NCBI GenBank assembly: GCA_044506565.1
Contig: JBIQKN010000004.1
Location: forward strand, 15,814 to 79,813
From: Croceibacterium_A sp044506565
Lineage (GTDB): Bacteria; Pseudomonadota; Alphaproteobacteria; Sphingomonadales; Sphingomonadaceae
DNA length: 64,000 bases
Reading direction: 5' to 3'
Of this stretch, positions 1 to 8,849 are shown one piece after another. Position numbers and translations under genes: made by a program. The stretch's first letter is position 1. Each line of letters begins with the position of its first letter. The notes beneath the pieces are model-generated. The model searched no databases. It was not told where the DNA came from and saw only the letters and a program-made list of their open reading frames with translations.

Positions 1-150
1 CAGGCAGGCGCGGTGAAACCGCGACCAGGTGTCGGGAACTATCCTTATCCGCGACGGGGCCAGCAGCGCGGCCGTGGCCGCCACCAGCACGAAGGCGACG
101 CTGCCGAGATAGAACACCAGGTAGAATGCGAGGCTGCGGAGGACGGTCAT
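1..150 (-). CDS. plsC: 1-acyl-sn-glycerol-3-phosphate acyltransferase, N-terminal fragment
   Basis: Only the first 50 codons are present; the gene continues beyond the left edge. The visible protein begins MTVLRSLAFYLVFYLGS, a hydrophobic N-terminal helix, followed by a short basic stretch and a WSRFHRACL segment. That arrangement is typical of the membrane anchor of sphingomonad PlsC-type lysophosphatidate acyltransferases, which transfer a second acyl chain during phosphatidic acid synthesis at the inner membrane. The catalytic HX4D box lies outside the window, so the assignment rests on N-terminal resemblance and context. The ATG lies 4 nt after the stop of the YdcF-family gene, so it is probably the last gene of an ftsE-ftsX-ydcF-plsC operon. 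Confidence 0.6.
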   Translation of the reverse strand, partial: MTVLRSLAFYLVFYLGSVAFVLVAATAALLAPSRIRIVPDTWSRFHRACL

Positions 151-154
151 CGCG

Positions 155-685
155 TCATCCGGGCAGGATCCGGACCAGCCACGCCGCAAGCAGCTTGTGG
201 TACTCGAGGAACAGCGTCCGGAGCGAAGGTTCGGTGCGCACCGCGTCGCGAACCACCACCGTGTCTTCGGGCAGGACGCTTTCGAGTTCGAGCGCGGCGC
301 GGCGCATGTGCCAGTCGCTGGTCACCAGCCGCAGCGAACGCACCTCGCCTGCCGCCACCCAGTCGGACGTTTCGCGCGCGTTGCCGCGCGTGTCGAGCGC
401 CGCAAAGCCGAGCGTGACGCAGCATTCCATCGTCGCCTCGGGCACGTCGTACTCGATCGCGAACTCGTGCGGCTTGACGTGGCTGTCGACCCCGCTGACC
501 AGCATCCGCTCGGCGGCGCCGCCCTGCAGCATCTCGAGCCCGCGGGCGATTCGACCACCGCCCCCGGTGGGGACGACGATCGCGTCGGTCTTCTCGCCGG
601 CCGCGGGCCGCGGCAGCGCCACGGCGAACCACAGGAAGCCGAACGCCCACAGGACGAGCACCAGCGACAGGATCCGGCGGATCAC
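155..685 (-). CDS. YdcF/SanA-family (DUF218) membrane-anchored protein
   Basis: This 176-residue protein has an N-terminal membrane helix (about residues 4-22), then the DUF218/ElyC-SanA-YdcF fold: a KTDAIVVPTGG strand near residue 32, an RLVTSDWHMRRA segment in the second half and a C-terminal EYHKLLA helix. Family members are cell-envelope proteins with a Rossmann-like fold; some are linked to envelope or peptidoglycan precursor metabolism, but the biochemical role is not settled. The start is a GTG whose bases overlap the ftsX stop codon (GTGA), which indicates translational coupling. It sits between ftsX and plsC and is probably cotranscribed with both. Confidence 0.8.
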   Translation of the reverse strand: MIRRILSLVLVLWAFGFLWFAVALPRPAAGEKTDAIVVPTGGGGRIARGLEMLQGGAAERMLVSGVDSHVKPHEFAIEYDVPEATMECCVTLGFAALDTRGNARETSDWVAAGEVRSLRLVTSDWHMRRAALELESVLPEDTVVVRDAVRTEPSLRTLFLEYHKLLAAWLVRILPG

Positions 686-1611
686 AGCATCCGCCTCAGC
701 GCGGAGAGAACGGTGAGGCGCGCGGTGAGCATGGCCAGCACTATGCCCAGCAGCGGCAGCGCTGCAAGCATCGCCCAGTCGGCCGGGCCGAAGCTTCCCC
801 CGGCGACCATCCCCGAGCCGAGCCGCGCGAACTGGCGGCCGAGCAGGACGACCGTCGAGAGTCCGAGCAGCAGGCCCGCCAAGCCGCCAAGCGCGGCATC
901 GATTCCAATCGAGCGCTGGAACAGCCGGGCGATCTGACCGTCGGTCCCGCCGAGCAGGTGGATGATCTCGACCGTGTCGCGGTTCGAGCCCAGCGCGCTG
1001 CGCGCCGCGAGCCAGACCGCGGCCGCGGTCGTCGCGCCGAGCAGTGCCACGAGGCCGAGAGCGAGCCACTGCAGCGAGCGGATGGCATCGAACACCGGTT
1101 CCAGCCAGCTCGCCTGGGCATCGACGCGCGCCGATGGCACCGAACCCGCCAGTGCAGCACGCAGCTCGTCGAGCCGCCGCGGTGTCACGGGGCCGACGAG
1201 CCGGACGTCGATCAGCACCGGCACGGCGATCGCATCTTCCTCCGGCACGTCCTGCTCGCCGAGCCAGGGCTCGAGCAGCGCCTCGATCTCGGCGTCGGGC
1301 ACGCGGCGAACCTCGGCGACGTCCTCGCGGTTGGACAGCAGCGCGACGGCGACTTCCGCCTGGCGGGCGCGCTCCGCGGGCCCGCCCTCGAGGATCTGCA
1401 GCGTCACGCCGCCGGCAATCTCTGCGCGCGAGTTCTGGGCGAGATTGCGCAGCGCCAGTCCAGCTCCGGCCGCGATCACCGTGAGCGCCATCATGATCCC
1501 GATGACCCACGGCATCGGCCCGGCGAGGCGGGACTGCTGCATGATTCCGGCGCGGTCGCCTGCGCCGAAGCGCGGGGCGTTGCGCCGAACCGGGGAGGGC
1601 GGCTGGCTCAT
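682..1611 (-). CDS. ftsX: Cell division protein FtsX (permease-like subunit)
   Basis: FtsX is the integral membrane partner of FtsE; together they connect the Z-ring to peptidoglycan hydrolase control at the division site. The 309-residue protein has a cytoplasmic N-terminal tail, a first membrane helix near residues 33-53 (PWVIGIMMALTVIAAGAG), an extracytoplasmic domain, then three further membrane helices (about 185-205, 235-255 and 270-300), matching the usual four-helix FtsX topology. The ATG overlaps the ftsE stop by 4 bp (ATGA), and its own stop overlaps the next gene by 4 bp. Order and couplings are those of a standard ftsEX operon. Confidence 0.93.
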   Translation of the reverse strand: MSQPPSPVRRNAPRFGAGDRAGIMQQSRLAGPMPWVIGIMMALTVIAAGAGLALRNLAQNSRAEIAGGVTLQILEGGPAERARQAEVAVALLSNREDVAEVRRVPDAEIEALLEPWLGEQDVPEEDAIAVPVLIDVRLVGPVTPRRLDELRAALAGSVPSARVDAQASWLEPVFDAIRSLQWLALGLVALLGATTAAAVWLAARSALGSNRDTVEIIHLLGGTDGQIARLFQRSIGIDAALGGLAGLLLGLSTVVLLGRQFARLGSGMVAGGSFGPADWAMLAALPLLGIVLAMLTARLTVLSALRRML

Positions 1612-2327
1612 GGGGCCTCCCTGCGCGGCGGATAGCGGAGGGCGCCGGTCGGGTCGGCGAGGCGCCCCCGGTCGAGGCGCATGATCAGCGAATCGGGCAC
1701 TTTCTTCAGCAGGTGGACGTCGTGGGTGGCGACGACCACCGTCGTGCCGAGGCGGTTGAGCGCCTCGAACAGCCGCAGGAGCTTCAACGCGAGGTCGGGA
1801 TCGACGTTGCCGGTCGGCTCGTCGGCGACGAGGATCTCGGGCCGGGCGATCACCGCCCGCGCGATCGCCACGCGCTGCTGCTCGCCTCCCGAAAGCGTCG
1901 CCGGACGCGCATCGTGCCGACGCTCGAGGCCTACCCAGTCGAGCATGTCGGCCACCGGTTTGCGGATTTCGCTCTCCGGCACGCCCGAGACCCGCAGCGG
2001 CAGCGCCACGTTATCGAACGCGGATAGGTGCGGGACGAGCCGGAAATCCTGGAACACGACGCCGATCCGGCGGCGAAAGGCGGGCAGCGCCTGGCGTGGG
2101 AGCGTGATCACGTCGGTCCCGAACATCCGGATGATCCCGCGCGAAGGCCGCTGCGCGAGATAGAGCAGCTTGAGCAGCGAGGTCTTGCCGGCGCCGCTCG
2201 CGCCGGTGAGGAAGTAGAAGCTCCCCGGATAGAGCGCGAACGAGACGTCGCTCAGCACCTCGCGCTCGGTGCCGTAGCGCAGGCCGACGTTATCGAACTG
2301 TACGATCGTCCCCTCCCCCCCGCTCAC
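1608..2327 (-). CDS. ftsE: Cell division ATP-binding protein FtsE
   Basis: FtsE is the cytoplasmic ATPase of the FtsEX complex. The 239-residue protein has Walker A GASGAGKT (about 42-49), the ABC signature LSGGEQQRV, Walker B ILVADEP and the H-loop THD. The reading frame stays open further upstream, but FtsE homology begins at IVQFDNVGLRYG. I chose the GTG at 2327 because GAGG lies 6 nt before it and because the resulting length matches the family. No ATG or TTG lies between that GTG and the conserved start. It is the first gene of the minus-strand cell-envelope operon and is divergent from the zinc-ribbon gene at 2485. Confidence 0.93.
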   Translation of the reverse strand: MSGGEGTIVQFDNVGLRYGTEREVLSDVSFALYPGSFYFLTGASGAGKTSLLKLLYLAQRPSRGIIRMFGTDVITLPRQALPAFRRRIGVVFQDFRLVPHLSAFDNVALPLRVSGVPESEIRKPVADMLDWVGLERRHDARPATLSGGEQQRVAIARAVIARPEILVADEPTGNVDPDLALKLLRLFEALNRLGTTVVVATHDVHLLKKVPDSLIMRLDRGRLADPTGALRYPPRREAP

Positions 2328-2484
2328 GGCTGGCCTCGGGGGCGATGCGAGGGAGGGCGGCGGAACGGCGACATGTGCGGCGCGTATAGCCTCTGATCGA
2401 TGTGGAAAAAAGCCACGTGCCGCCGGGCCTGTGCTGTCCCGAAACTTGTTGCGGCCTTCCGCCGAGCCTAGGGAATCCGCTGAA

Positions 2485-3297
2485 ATGATCATCGCCTGCC
2501 CAGCCTGCGCGACGCGCTACGTCGTGCCCGACAGTGCGATCGGCGCCGAGGGCCGCACCGTGCGCTGCGCCAAGTGCCGTCACAGCTGGTTCCAGGATCC
2601 ACTGGAACTGAGCGAGCCGGCGCCGGAAGCGCCCCCCACACATCCGGTGGAGGCTCCTCCCGCTGCTGTCGCCGCGCCGCCGGAAGACCACGCGCCGCCG
2701 CCTGCCTCGCCGCCCTACGCCGCTCCACCGCCGTCACCGGAGCCCGAGATTCCGCCGCCGCTTCCGGCCGAGCCGGTCCAGCCGCCGGTCGGGGAGCCCG
2801 TCCCGACGAGAGTTGGGGCGTCCGACGACGGCGCATCGCAGTTCGAGGCGGCGCCGCCCTTCCGGCGGCGGCGCAACACGCTCAGGCTGTGGACCTGGGC
2901 GGCGGCGATCTTCGCCGTCCTCGCCGCCGGTGTGATGGCCGCGGTGTCCTATTGGGGCCTGCCCGACTGGGTGCCCGTCAGCCGGCCGACGTTCGACGTC
3001 GGCCGGCCCGACCTGCAACTCGATTTTCCGGCCGATCAGCAGGAGCGCAGGCAGCTGCCGAACGGGATCGAGTACTTCGGGGCCAGCGGCACGATCACCA
3101 ACGTCGGCAGCGTCGCTCGCGACGTGCCGCCGATCCTGATCGTGCTGCGCGATGCGCGCGAGCGGATCGTCTACAGCTTCGAGGTGCAGCCGCCGAAGCG
3201 CAGCCTGGCGCCGGGAGAGAGCGTCACGGTCAACGAGGCGGTGACCGACGTGCCGCGCTCCGCCCGATTGGCCGAGATCGGTTGGAAGCCCACCTGA
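2485..3297 (+). CDS. MJ0042-type zinc-ribbon, single-pass membrane protein
   Basis: The 270-residue protein starts with an MJ0042-type zinc finger: CPACATRY then CAKCRHSW, giving two CXXC pairs. A long Pro/Ala/Glu-rich linker (about residues 45-130) follows, then one membrane helix (WTWAAAIFAVLAAGVMAA, near 141-158), then a periplasmic domain resembling DUF3426 (ASGTITNVGSVARDVPPILI). The family is widespread next to ftsEX in alphaproteobacteria and has no settled function. The ATG at 2485 was preferred over one 54 nt upstream because the zinc finger starts immediately after it and AGGGA lies about 10 nt before. It is divergent from ftsE, and the 157-nt spacer probably holds both promoters. 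Confidence 0.85.
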   Translation: MIIACPACATRYVVPDSAIGAEGRTVRCAKCRHSWFQDPLELSEPAPEAPPTHPVEAPPAAVAAPPEDHAPPPASPPYAAPPPSPEPEIPPPLPAEPVQPPVGEPVPTRVGASDDGASQFEAAPPFRRRRNTLRLWTWAAAIFAVLAAGVMAAVSYWGLPDWVPVSRPTFDVGRPDLQLDFPADQQERRQLPNGIEYFGASGTITNVGSVARDVPPILIVLRDARERIVYSFEVQPPKRSLAPGESVTVNEAVTDVPRSARLAEIGWKPT

Positions 3298-3306
3298 GCT
3301 TTGGGC

Positions 3307-3528
3307 TTACTGGAACTCGATCAGCACCCTGTTGCCGCGGCGGCTGACCCGGTGTTCGGGAGCCGGGCCGTTCGCGCGCACTTCGCCGTTCGCCTGGCGC
3401 ACGGTGACAGCCGGCAGTATCGTCGCCGTGGCCCTGGCCTGTGCCACGGCGCCGCCGCGCGGGGGTTCGCCCTGCGCTGCCGCGCTTGCTGCCGCGGCAG
3501 CCAGGACAAGGGCTGCGGACAGGCTCAT
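3307..3528 (-). CDS. Small secreted protein of unknown function
   Basis: The 73-residue product has a clear signal peptide (MSLSAALVLAAAAASAAAQ, cleavage probably after AAAQ) and a short mature region that ends RRGNRVLIEFQ. I do not recognise a named family, although similar short exported proteins ending in V-(I/L)-IEF next to tRNA-Leu occur in sphingomonads as far as I recall. It is convergent with the zinc-ribbon gene, with only 9 nt between the two stop codons. Length and composition are compatible with a periplasmic protein. The risk that it is a chance frame is moderate because of the high GC content. Confidence 0.55.
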   Translation of the reverse strand: MSLSAALVLAAAAASAAAQGEPPRGGAVAQARATATILPAVTVRQANGEVRANGPAPEHRVSRRGNRVLIEFQ

Positions 3529-3705
3529 GCATCATGGTTTCCACCGGGTTACCGAGCGCGCAACCGTTCTGCGACGAGCGTTCCACAATCGGACGACGAA
3601 CCGAGCGTTTGCGCCGCGCAAGCGCGCTTGCAGGGGGTGGGACGCTTTGCTAAGGGCGCGCTCCTACCCCGCGGGGGCCGCCCTTCACGCGCCCTTGTCG
3701 ATTAT

Positions 3706-3792
3706 GCGGTCGTGGCGGAACTGGTAGACGCGCAACGTTGAGGTCGTTGTGGGCGAAAGCCCGTGGAAGTTCGAGTCTTCTCGACCGCACCA
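3706..3792 (+). tRNA. tRNA-Leu, anticodon GAG
   Basis: An 87-nt class II tRNA with encoded CCA. The acceptor stem GCGGTCG pairs with CGACCGC, followed by ACCA at 3789-3792. The anticodon stem CAACG/CGTTG encloses the loop TTGAGGT, so the anticodon is GAG, which reads CUC and CUU. A long variable arm (GTGGGCGAAAGCCCGT) and a T-arm with TTCGAGT are present. No integrase gene or duplicated tRNA 3' end is visible nearby. Confidence 0.97.
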
Positions 3793-3947
3793 TATCCCGG
3801 GGGACCCCCGAAAGGCTTGGAGGCCACGGTCGATCTGACCGGCACCTTCGCCGCGATTCGGCCGGATCGCGCCCGGCGTGTTGGTCCCGGCTCGCGCCTC
3901 AGGCTCGAGAGCTTCGACAACGAGCGGGTCGGCGGCGCAACTCCACC

Positions 3948-4232
3948 CTAGAAGAACGTGGCCTCGTAGCGGGTTCCGGCGGAATCCCGCTCGATCGGAA
4001 CGATGAAGATCTCGAACGGCTCGCAGTTCTCGCCGGTGAACGGATAGATCGCCTGGGGCAGGATCGGGTCGGTCGGTCCGAGGAATTCGAGACGGAACGA
4101 TCCGCTCGCCCGGCCGGACGGCGGCAGCTGCTCGACGCAGTCCAGCGTCACCGGGATGCTCCCTCCCTCGAGCTGGATCGTGTAGGCCGAGCCTGCGGCG
4201 TTGGCCATTTCGTCCCACGAAACCTCACGCAT
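3948..4232 (-). CDS. DUF6916-like small protein
   Basis: This 94-residue protein has no signal peptide or membrane helix. Its C-terminal half reads YPFTGENCEPFEIFIVP then DSAGTRYEATFF, matching my recollection of the DUF6916 family (a strand ending in LFLVPV followed by YEAVF). That family often neighbours phage-tail-like collar proteins; its function is unknown. It lies 30 nt downstream of the HlyD gene in the same direction, so it may be the last gene of the type I secretion operon. No partner collar gene is in the window. The family name is from memory and needs a profile search. Confidence 0.6.
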   Translation of the reverse strand: MREVSWDEMANAAGSAYTIQLEGGSIPVTLDCVEQLPPSGRASGSFRLEFLGPTDPILPQAIYPFTGENCEPFEIFIVPIERDSAGTRYEATFF

Positions 4233-4262
4233 GGCTGTCTCCGAAGCTTGCAGCAGAAACCC

Positions 4263-5582
4263 CTATTCGCGGAAGGCGCGCTCGCTCAATCGCGTGATCG
4301 GCGTCAACAGGTAGGACAGCACGGTGCGCTTGTCGCCGAGCAGGCTGACGTCGGCGATCATTCCGGTGCCGATCTCGAGCTCGCGGCCCGTGCCAGTCCG
4401 ATTGCTGTCGGTGCGAACCTGCACGAGATAGTAGATCTGCCCGGTACGTTCGTCCTCGACCGAATCCGGCGATATCGCCGTGACGCGGCCGGACAGCGAC
4501 CCGTAGATTGCGGGATCGTAGGCGGTGACGTCGACTTTCGCTTCCTGCCCGATCCGCACCGAGCCGATGTCCTTCGGCGGCACCATGGCCTCGATCAACA
4601 GTGTCTCCTCGTCGGGCACGATCTCGACGAGCGGTTCGCCCGGACCCACGGTGCCGCCGACCGTAGTCACCAGGACCCGGTTGATCTTGCCGGCCATCGG
4701 GGCTCGCACGCTGGTCCGCTCCACCCGGTCGGCCAGCGCGGGAAGCGCGCGCTGCCGCGCCGCGAGTTCGGCCCGCGCAGCCGCCAGTTCGTCGGCCGCC
4801 AGCGAGCGCCAGTCCTGCTGCTGGTGGGCGAGCGTCGAGCGGGCTTCGGCGACCGCCGCCTGCGCCCGGGAAACGGCTGCTGCCGCCGCGGAGGCTTCGC
4901 TCGCGGCCACAGCCGCCGCGCTTTCCGCCCGCACCAGCGACAGCTGCGGCTCGATCCCCCGCTCGACGAGTGGCCGGATCGCGTCGAGCTCGATGCGCGC
5001 GGCCTCGCTGGCGGAGACCCGCGCCCGGTGGGCGGCGACCGCCTCGGCCTCGGCCCGCTGGGCCTGCTCCAGCCGCGCCCGTCCCGCGGCAAGCATGCTC
5101 GAGAGGTTGGCCATACGGGCCGTATGGAGCGATCGCTCGATGGCGACCTGCGCGGCCATTGCCGCATCGGCCGCCGCCGGATAGACCGGCGTGCGGCCCG
5201 CGACCTCCGCCTCGAGCCGGGCGATCTTGGCGCGCAGCGCGCCGAGCATGGCCTGGCCGCTGCCCAGTTCGGCGCCGGTCATGACCGGGCTGAGCCGCAC
5301 GAGTTCCTGGTCGCGCTGGACCTGCTGTCCGGTGCGGACCAGAATCGCCTCGACGATCCCGCCTTCGAGATTGGACAGCACCTGCAGTTGCGAGCTCGAG
5401 ATAACCCTGCCCTGCCCGCGCACGGTGCGGTCGAGCTCGGCGATCGAGGCCCAGATGAGGAAGATCGCCACGAAACCTAGGATCGCCCACAGCAGGAGGT
5501 TCGAGGCCGAACGCGGGCGTATCCGGTCTGCCAGGTCCTCGAGGCGGGTTTCGTTGTCGTCCTGGAAGTCTTCTTCGGCCAT
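4263..5582 (-). CDS. HlyD-family type I secretion periplasmic adaptor
   Basis: The 439-residue protein is a membrane fusion subunit that links the inner-membrane ABC exporter to TolC. A single N-terminal membrane helix (LLLWAILGFVAIFLIWASI, about residues 29-47) is followed by a lipoyl-type half (GRVISSSQLQVLSNLEGGIV), a long Ala/Glu-rich coiled-coil hairpin (about 110-285), the second lipoyl half (VRAPMAGKINRVLV) and a beta-barrel region ending with a TVLSYLLTPI segment typical of HlyD/PrtE adaptors. It follows the ABC exporter with a 1-nt gap. The substrate of this exporter is not encoded next to it. Confidence 0.9.
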   Translation of the reverse strand: MAEEDFQDDNETRLEDLADRIRPRSASNLLLWAILGFVAIFLIWASIAELDRTVRGQGRVISSSQLQVLSNLEGGIVEAILVRTGQQVQRDQELVRLSPVMTGAELGSGQAMLGALRAKIARLEAEVAGRTPVYPAAADAAMAAQVAIERSLHTARMANLSSMLAAGRARLEQAQRAEAEAVAAHRARVSASEAARIELDAIRPLVERGIEPQLSLVRAESAAAVAASEASAAAAAVSRAQAAVAEARSTLAHQQQDWRSLAADELAAARAELAARQRALPALADRVERTSVRAPMAGKINRVLVTTVGGTVGPGEPLVEIVPDEETLLIEAMVPPKDIGSVRIGQEAKVDVTAYDPAIYGSLSGRVTAISPDSVEDERTGQIYYLVQVRTDSNRTGTGRELEIGTGMIADVSLLGDKRTVLSYLLTPITRLSERAFRE

Positions 5583-5583
5583 G

Positions 5584-7308
5584 TCAGGCGGCCTTCGTCC
5601 GGGTGATGCGCTTGAGGATTTCGTCGCGCGGGCCGTCGGCGACGATCCGCCCCCTTTCGACCACGATGATGCGCCTGACGAGCTTCAGCATTGAGGGGCG
5701 GTGGGTAATCACGATCACCGTCTTCCCGGCAGCCTCGGCCTGGAGGCGCTGGATCAGCGCATCCTCGGTGCGCTGATCCATCGCGCTGGTCGGCTCGTCG
5801 AACACGAGAACGCTGGGCTGGCCGGCCAGCGCCCGGGCGATAGCGATCGATTGCCGCTGGCCACCCGAAAGGCCTTCGCCCCGATCGGCCAGGCGCAGAT
5901 CGTATCCGTTCGCGATCGCTCCCATGAACTGGTGGGTTCCGGAAATCTGCGCCACGCGGATCAGTTCGGGATCGTCTATCGCCGGGTTGCCGAGCGCGAT
6001 GTTCTCGCGCACCGAGCCGGAGAACAGCACGCTCTCCTGGAGCGCGGTGCCGATATGGCGCCGCAGCTCGGCCGGATCGAACTGGCGGACGTCAGTGCCG
6101 TCGAGCAGGACCAGGCCTTCCTCCACCGGATAGAGTCCGAGGATCAGGCGCGCGATCGTCGACTTGCCCGAGCCGACCGGGCCGAGCAGCGCCACGTGCT
6201 CGCCGGGTTCGATGGTGAAGCTGAGCTCGTTGAGCGCCCTCTCGCTGCCGCCCGGATAGCGAAAGCCGACGCCGCGAAATTCGATGCGGCCGGCGATCGT
6301 GGCAGGTCTTAGCGCTGCGCCTTCGGGGCCCTCGGTCGGCATGGCCATCAGCGCGCTCAACTGGCGGTAGGCGGTCTTGGTCGCGCTTATCCGCGACAGG
6401 AGTTGCGAGATCTGCGCCAGCGGCGCGACGGCGCGGCCGCTGAGGATCGAGCAGGCGATCAGCGCGCCGACGGTCAGCTCGTTCTCGGCGATCATGCCCG
6501 CGCCGATGATGACCACGCCGGCGTAAGAGATCGTGCCCGCCGCGGCGGCAGTATTGATCCCGATCGCGGCGACGAGGCGCTGGCGCAGCGAGCTGTCCGA
6601 ATGCTGATCGATCGCCTGCGACCAGCGCCCGGCAAGCAGCGGTCCCGCGTGAGCCGTCTTGACGGTTTCGAGTGCGCCGATCGTTTCCACCAGGACGGAC
6701 TGCTTGAGAAAACCTTCGCTCAGAGCGCGCGCGGCCAGGCGATCGAGGGCCGGCTGGGTCAACAGGCCGACGGCGATGACCAGCGGCACCATGATCAGCG
6801 GAACGATGACGACCTTGCCCCCGATGACCGCGATGACGGTGAGGGTCACCAGGATGAACGGGACGTCGACCACCGCGGTCAGCGTCGCCGAGGCGAAGAA
6901 GTCGCGCAGAGTCTCGAACTCGCGCAGCAGCCCCGCGAGCGAGCCGGTCGAACCCTTCTTGAGTTCGAGCCTGATCGCGAGGATGCGCGAGAACAGTTCG
7001 CCGCCGACCTCGCGGTCGACTTCGGCCCCGGCGATGTCGACGAAGTAGGCGCGCAAGGTGCGCAGGGTGAAATCGAACACGATCACGATCGCCAGGCCGA
7101 TCGACAGGGCAATCAGCGAATCGACCGCGTTGTTCGGCAGAACCCGGTCGTACACGGTCATCGTGAACAGCGAGGTGACCAGCCCGAACACGTTGATCAT
7201 CGCCGCCGCGAGCGCGACCTTGATGTAGGTCTGCTTGTTCCGGCGCATCGGCTCGACCAGCCAGGATGCGAACCGCTCCGGCGGTTCCGGAACCAGGTCG
7301 TCGGCCAT
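5584..7308 (-). CDS. Type I secretion ABC exporter (permease/ATPase fusion)
   Basis: The 574-residue protein fuses a six-helix exporter domain (about residues 20-310) to an ABC ATPase. Walker A is GPVGSGKST (about 369-377), the signature is LSGGQRQSIA and Walker B is VLVFDEPTSAMD. There is no N-terminal C39 peptidase or peptidase-like domain, so it resembles PrtD/AprD or short LapB-like exporters that move proteins with a C-terminal secretion signal, not leader-peptide bacteriocin exporters. Its ATG overlaps the TolC stop by 1 nt (TAATG), and the HlyD gene follows, so the three genes form one operon. Confidence 0.92.
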   Translation of the reverse strand: MADDLVPEPPERFASWLVEPMRRNKQTYIKVALAAAMINVFGLVTSLFTMTVYDRVLPNNAVDSLIALSIGLAIVIVFDFTLRTLRAYFVDIAGAEVDREVGGELFSRILAIRLELKKGSTGSLAGLLREFETLRDFFASATLTAVVDVPFILVTLTVIAVIGGKVVIVPLIMVPLVIAVGLLTQPALDRLAARALSEGFLKQSVLVETIGALETVKTAHAGPLLAGRWSQAIDQHSDSSLRQRLVAAIGINTAAAAGTISYAGVVIIGAGMIAENELTVGALIACSILSGRAVAPLAQISQLLSRISATKTAYRQLSALMAMPTEGPEGAALRPATIAGRIEFRGVGFRYPGGSERALNELSFTIEPGEHVALLGPVGSGKSTIARLILGLYPVEEGLVLLDGTDVRQFDPAELRRHIGTALQESVLFSGSVRENIALGNPAIDDPELIRVAQISGTHQFMGAIANGYDLRLADRGEGLSGGQRQSIAIARALAGQPSVLVFDEPTSAMDQRTEDALIQRLQAEAAGKTVIVITHRPSMLKLVRRIIVVERGRIVADGPRDEILKRITRTKAA

Positions 7309-8759
7309 TACATCGCCCCCCTCGCCGCAGTCGGCTCGATCTCGAGTGCCTCGAGCAGCTTCCCGGTACGCGAGAGCAGGACGTAGCGCGCGGCGTCAAG
7401 CTCGCTCATCGCCAGCACATAGGCGACCGCGGTCTCGAAATAGGCTTCGTTGGCTTCGAGCACGTCGTTGATCGTGCCGCGCGCCACCCGGAAACGCTCG
7501 ACCTGAATGTCGCGCGTCCGCCGGCTGGCGACGTAGTTCTCGCGAAGCGCGGCGAGTTGCTCCTCGAGCGCCTGGACGTCCGACCAGGCGATCGAGGCAT
7601 CGCGCTCGGCCTCTTCCCTGACCCGCTGGGCCCGCGCTTCGGCGGCGCGCGCGGCGGCTCCCGCCTGCTGCACGCGCGGTTCGGCGCCTCCGAAGAACCG
7701 GTATCGCAGGGTCAGGCGCGCGCGGACGTCGTAGTCCATCCCCCCCTCGAGGATGCCGAAGCTTCCGCCGTCGACTCCCGCAGTCACGAGCGGCAGCAGG
7801 TCGCTCCGCGCCGCCCGATAGTCCTGCCGGGCGGCGTCGGCGCCGGCCTCCGCGGCTCGCACGCTGGGCGCCGATCGCGCCTCCAGCACGGCCACGTCCC
7901 GGCTGATCGGCTCGGCGCCGATCCGCGGCGCGCGCGGCTGGGCCGCGAGCGGCGGCGACCCGGTGAATTCGGCAAAGCGCGCCTCGGCCTGCGCCGCGGA
8001 GCGCCGGAACTGGGCGAGTCGCGTGCTGGCCCGCGCGATGTAGCTTTCGATCTGCGCGAGGTCGCCTTCTGCCGCTACGCCCTGGCGAATGCGTTCCCTG
8101 ATCGCCTCGCGGAACGAGTCCTGCGCCTCGGCGAACTCGCTGCCGACCGCGACCAGCGACTGGTACGCGACGACGTCGTACCAATGCGCGATGGTGTTCA
8201 GCGCCACCTGGTCGGCGACCGATTCGATCTGCGCCGTCGCGCCGCGCAGCCGCGCGCTCGCGGCGGCGATCCGCTTCGACGTCGCGCCGAAGTCGAGCAG
8301 GACCTGGCGAATGTTGAGCAGCGCGTCGGTTCGTTGCTCGGGGCGCGACCGTTCGATGATGTTGTCCGGATCGTCCGAGAATTCGCGCGCGATCGACCGG
8401 TACGAGTCGATCGTCAGCTCGCCCGACGGAAACAGGCCCTCGCGCGCCTCGGCCAGCGCCGCCTGGGCCTCGTCGCCGCCGGCGATGGCTTCGAGTCGCG
8501 CCGGGTGCCGCGCCACCGCGTCCTCGACGATTCGGCGGAACTCGTCGACGGGCACCGAGCTTTCGCTGAGCCGCAGGATCGGATCCCGCGACAGGTCGAT
8601 GCGCAGAGGATCGCCGGTTGGCACGGGCAGCACCGGCAGGCGTGGCTGGTCCTGTGCCAGTGCGGCGCCGAGCGGCGCGACTGCCAGCCAGACCCCTGCC
8701 ACGAGGCTCAGCGCGCCCGGGCGCCGCCGGCCGGGTTCACGAATGCAAGCGCGCAACAT
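7308..8759 (-). CDS. TolC-family outer-membrane channel of a type I secretion system
   Basis: The mature protein is rich in long amphipathic helices with two related halves (RAFSDDP..RQVLLDFGA in the first, LTLRYRFFGGAEPR in the second), as in TolC trimeric outer-membrane tunnels. I placed the start at the ATG at 8759 (483 residues) because it begins a plausible signal peptide: a basic start, then LSLVAGVWLAVAPLGAALAQ. The frame extends 21 codons upstream with ATG and TTG alternatives and no start has a good Shine-Dalgarno, so the start is uncertain. It is the first gene of the tolC-ABC-hlyD operon. Next upstream (91 bp away) is cobA, transcribed in the same direction. Confidence 0.88.
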   Translation of the reverse strand: MLRACIREPGRRRPGALSLVAGVWLAVAPLGAALAQDQPRLPVLPVPTGDPLRIDLSRDPILRLSESSVPVDEFRRIVEDAVARHPARLEAIAGGDEAQAALAEAREGLFPSGELTIDSYRSIAREFSDDPDNIIERSRPEQRTDALLNIRQVLLDFGATSKRIAAASARLRGATAQIESVADQVALNTIAHWYDVVAYQSLVAVGSEFAEAQDSFREAIRERIRQGVAAEGDLAQIESYIARASTRLAQFRRSAAQAEARFAEFTGSPPLAAQPRAPRIGAEPISRDVAVLEARSAPSVRAAEAGADAARQDYRAARSDLLPLVTAGVDGGSFGILEGGMDYDVRARLTLRYRFFGGAEPRVQQAGAAARAAEARAQRVREEAERDASIAWSDVQALEEQLAALRENYVASRRTRDIQVERFRVARGTINDVLEANEAYFETAVAYVLAMSELDAARYVLLSRTGKLLEALEIEPTAARGAM

Positions 8760-8849
8760 TCCTGGCCGTCGCAGCCTCCCTTGCGGCTCCATATGGGGTC
8801 GCGCGGCGCTTGAGAACCCCAAGAGAAGGAAGGCAAACTTTCGCGGCGG

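Noticed and set aside
3793..3825. Intrinsic terminator just after the tRNA (CGGGGG/CCCCCG)
   Set aside because: The loop would be only two bases and no T run follows, so I do not call it.
3706..4232. tRNA-Leu plus a phage-associated small gene as a prophage or island boundary
   Set aside because: No integrase, no repeat of the tRNA 3' end and no further phage genes within the window.
3738..5480. Plus-strand frame of 580 codons antisense to hlyD
   Set aside because: It is complementary to the well-supported HlyD gene, starts in the tRNA and has no recognisable domain.
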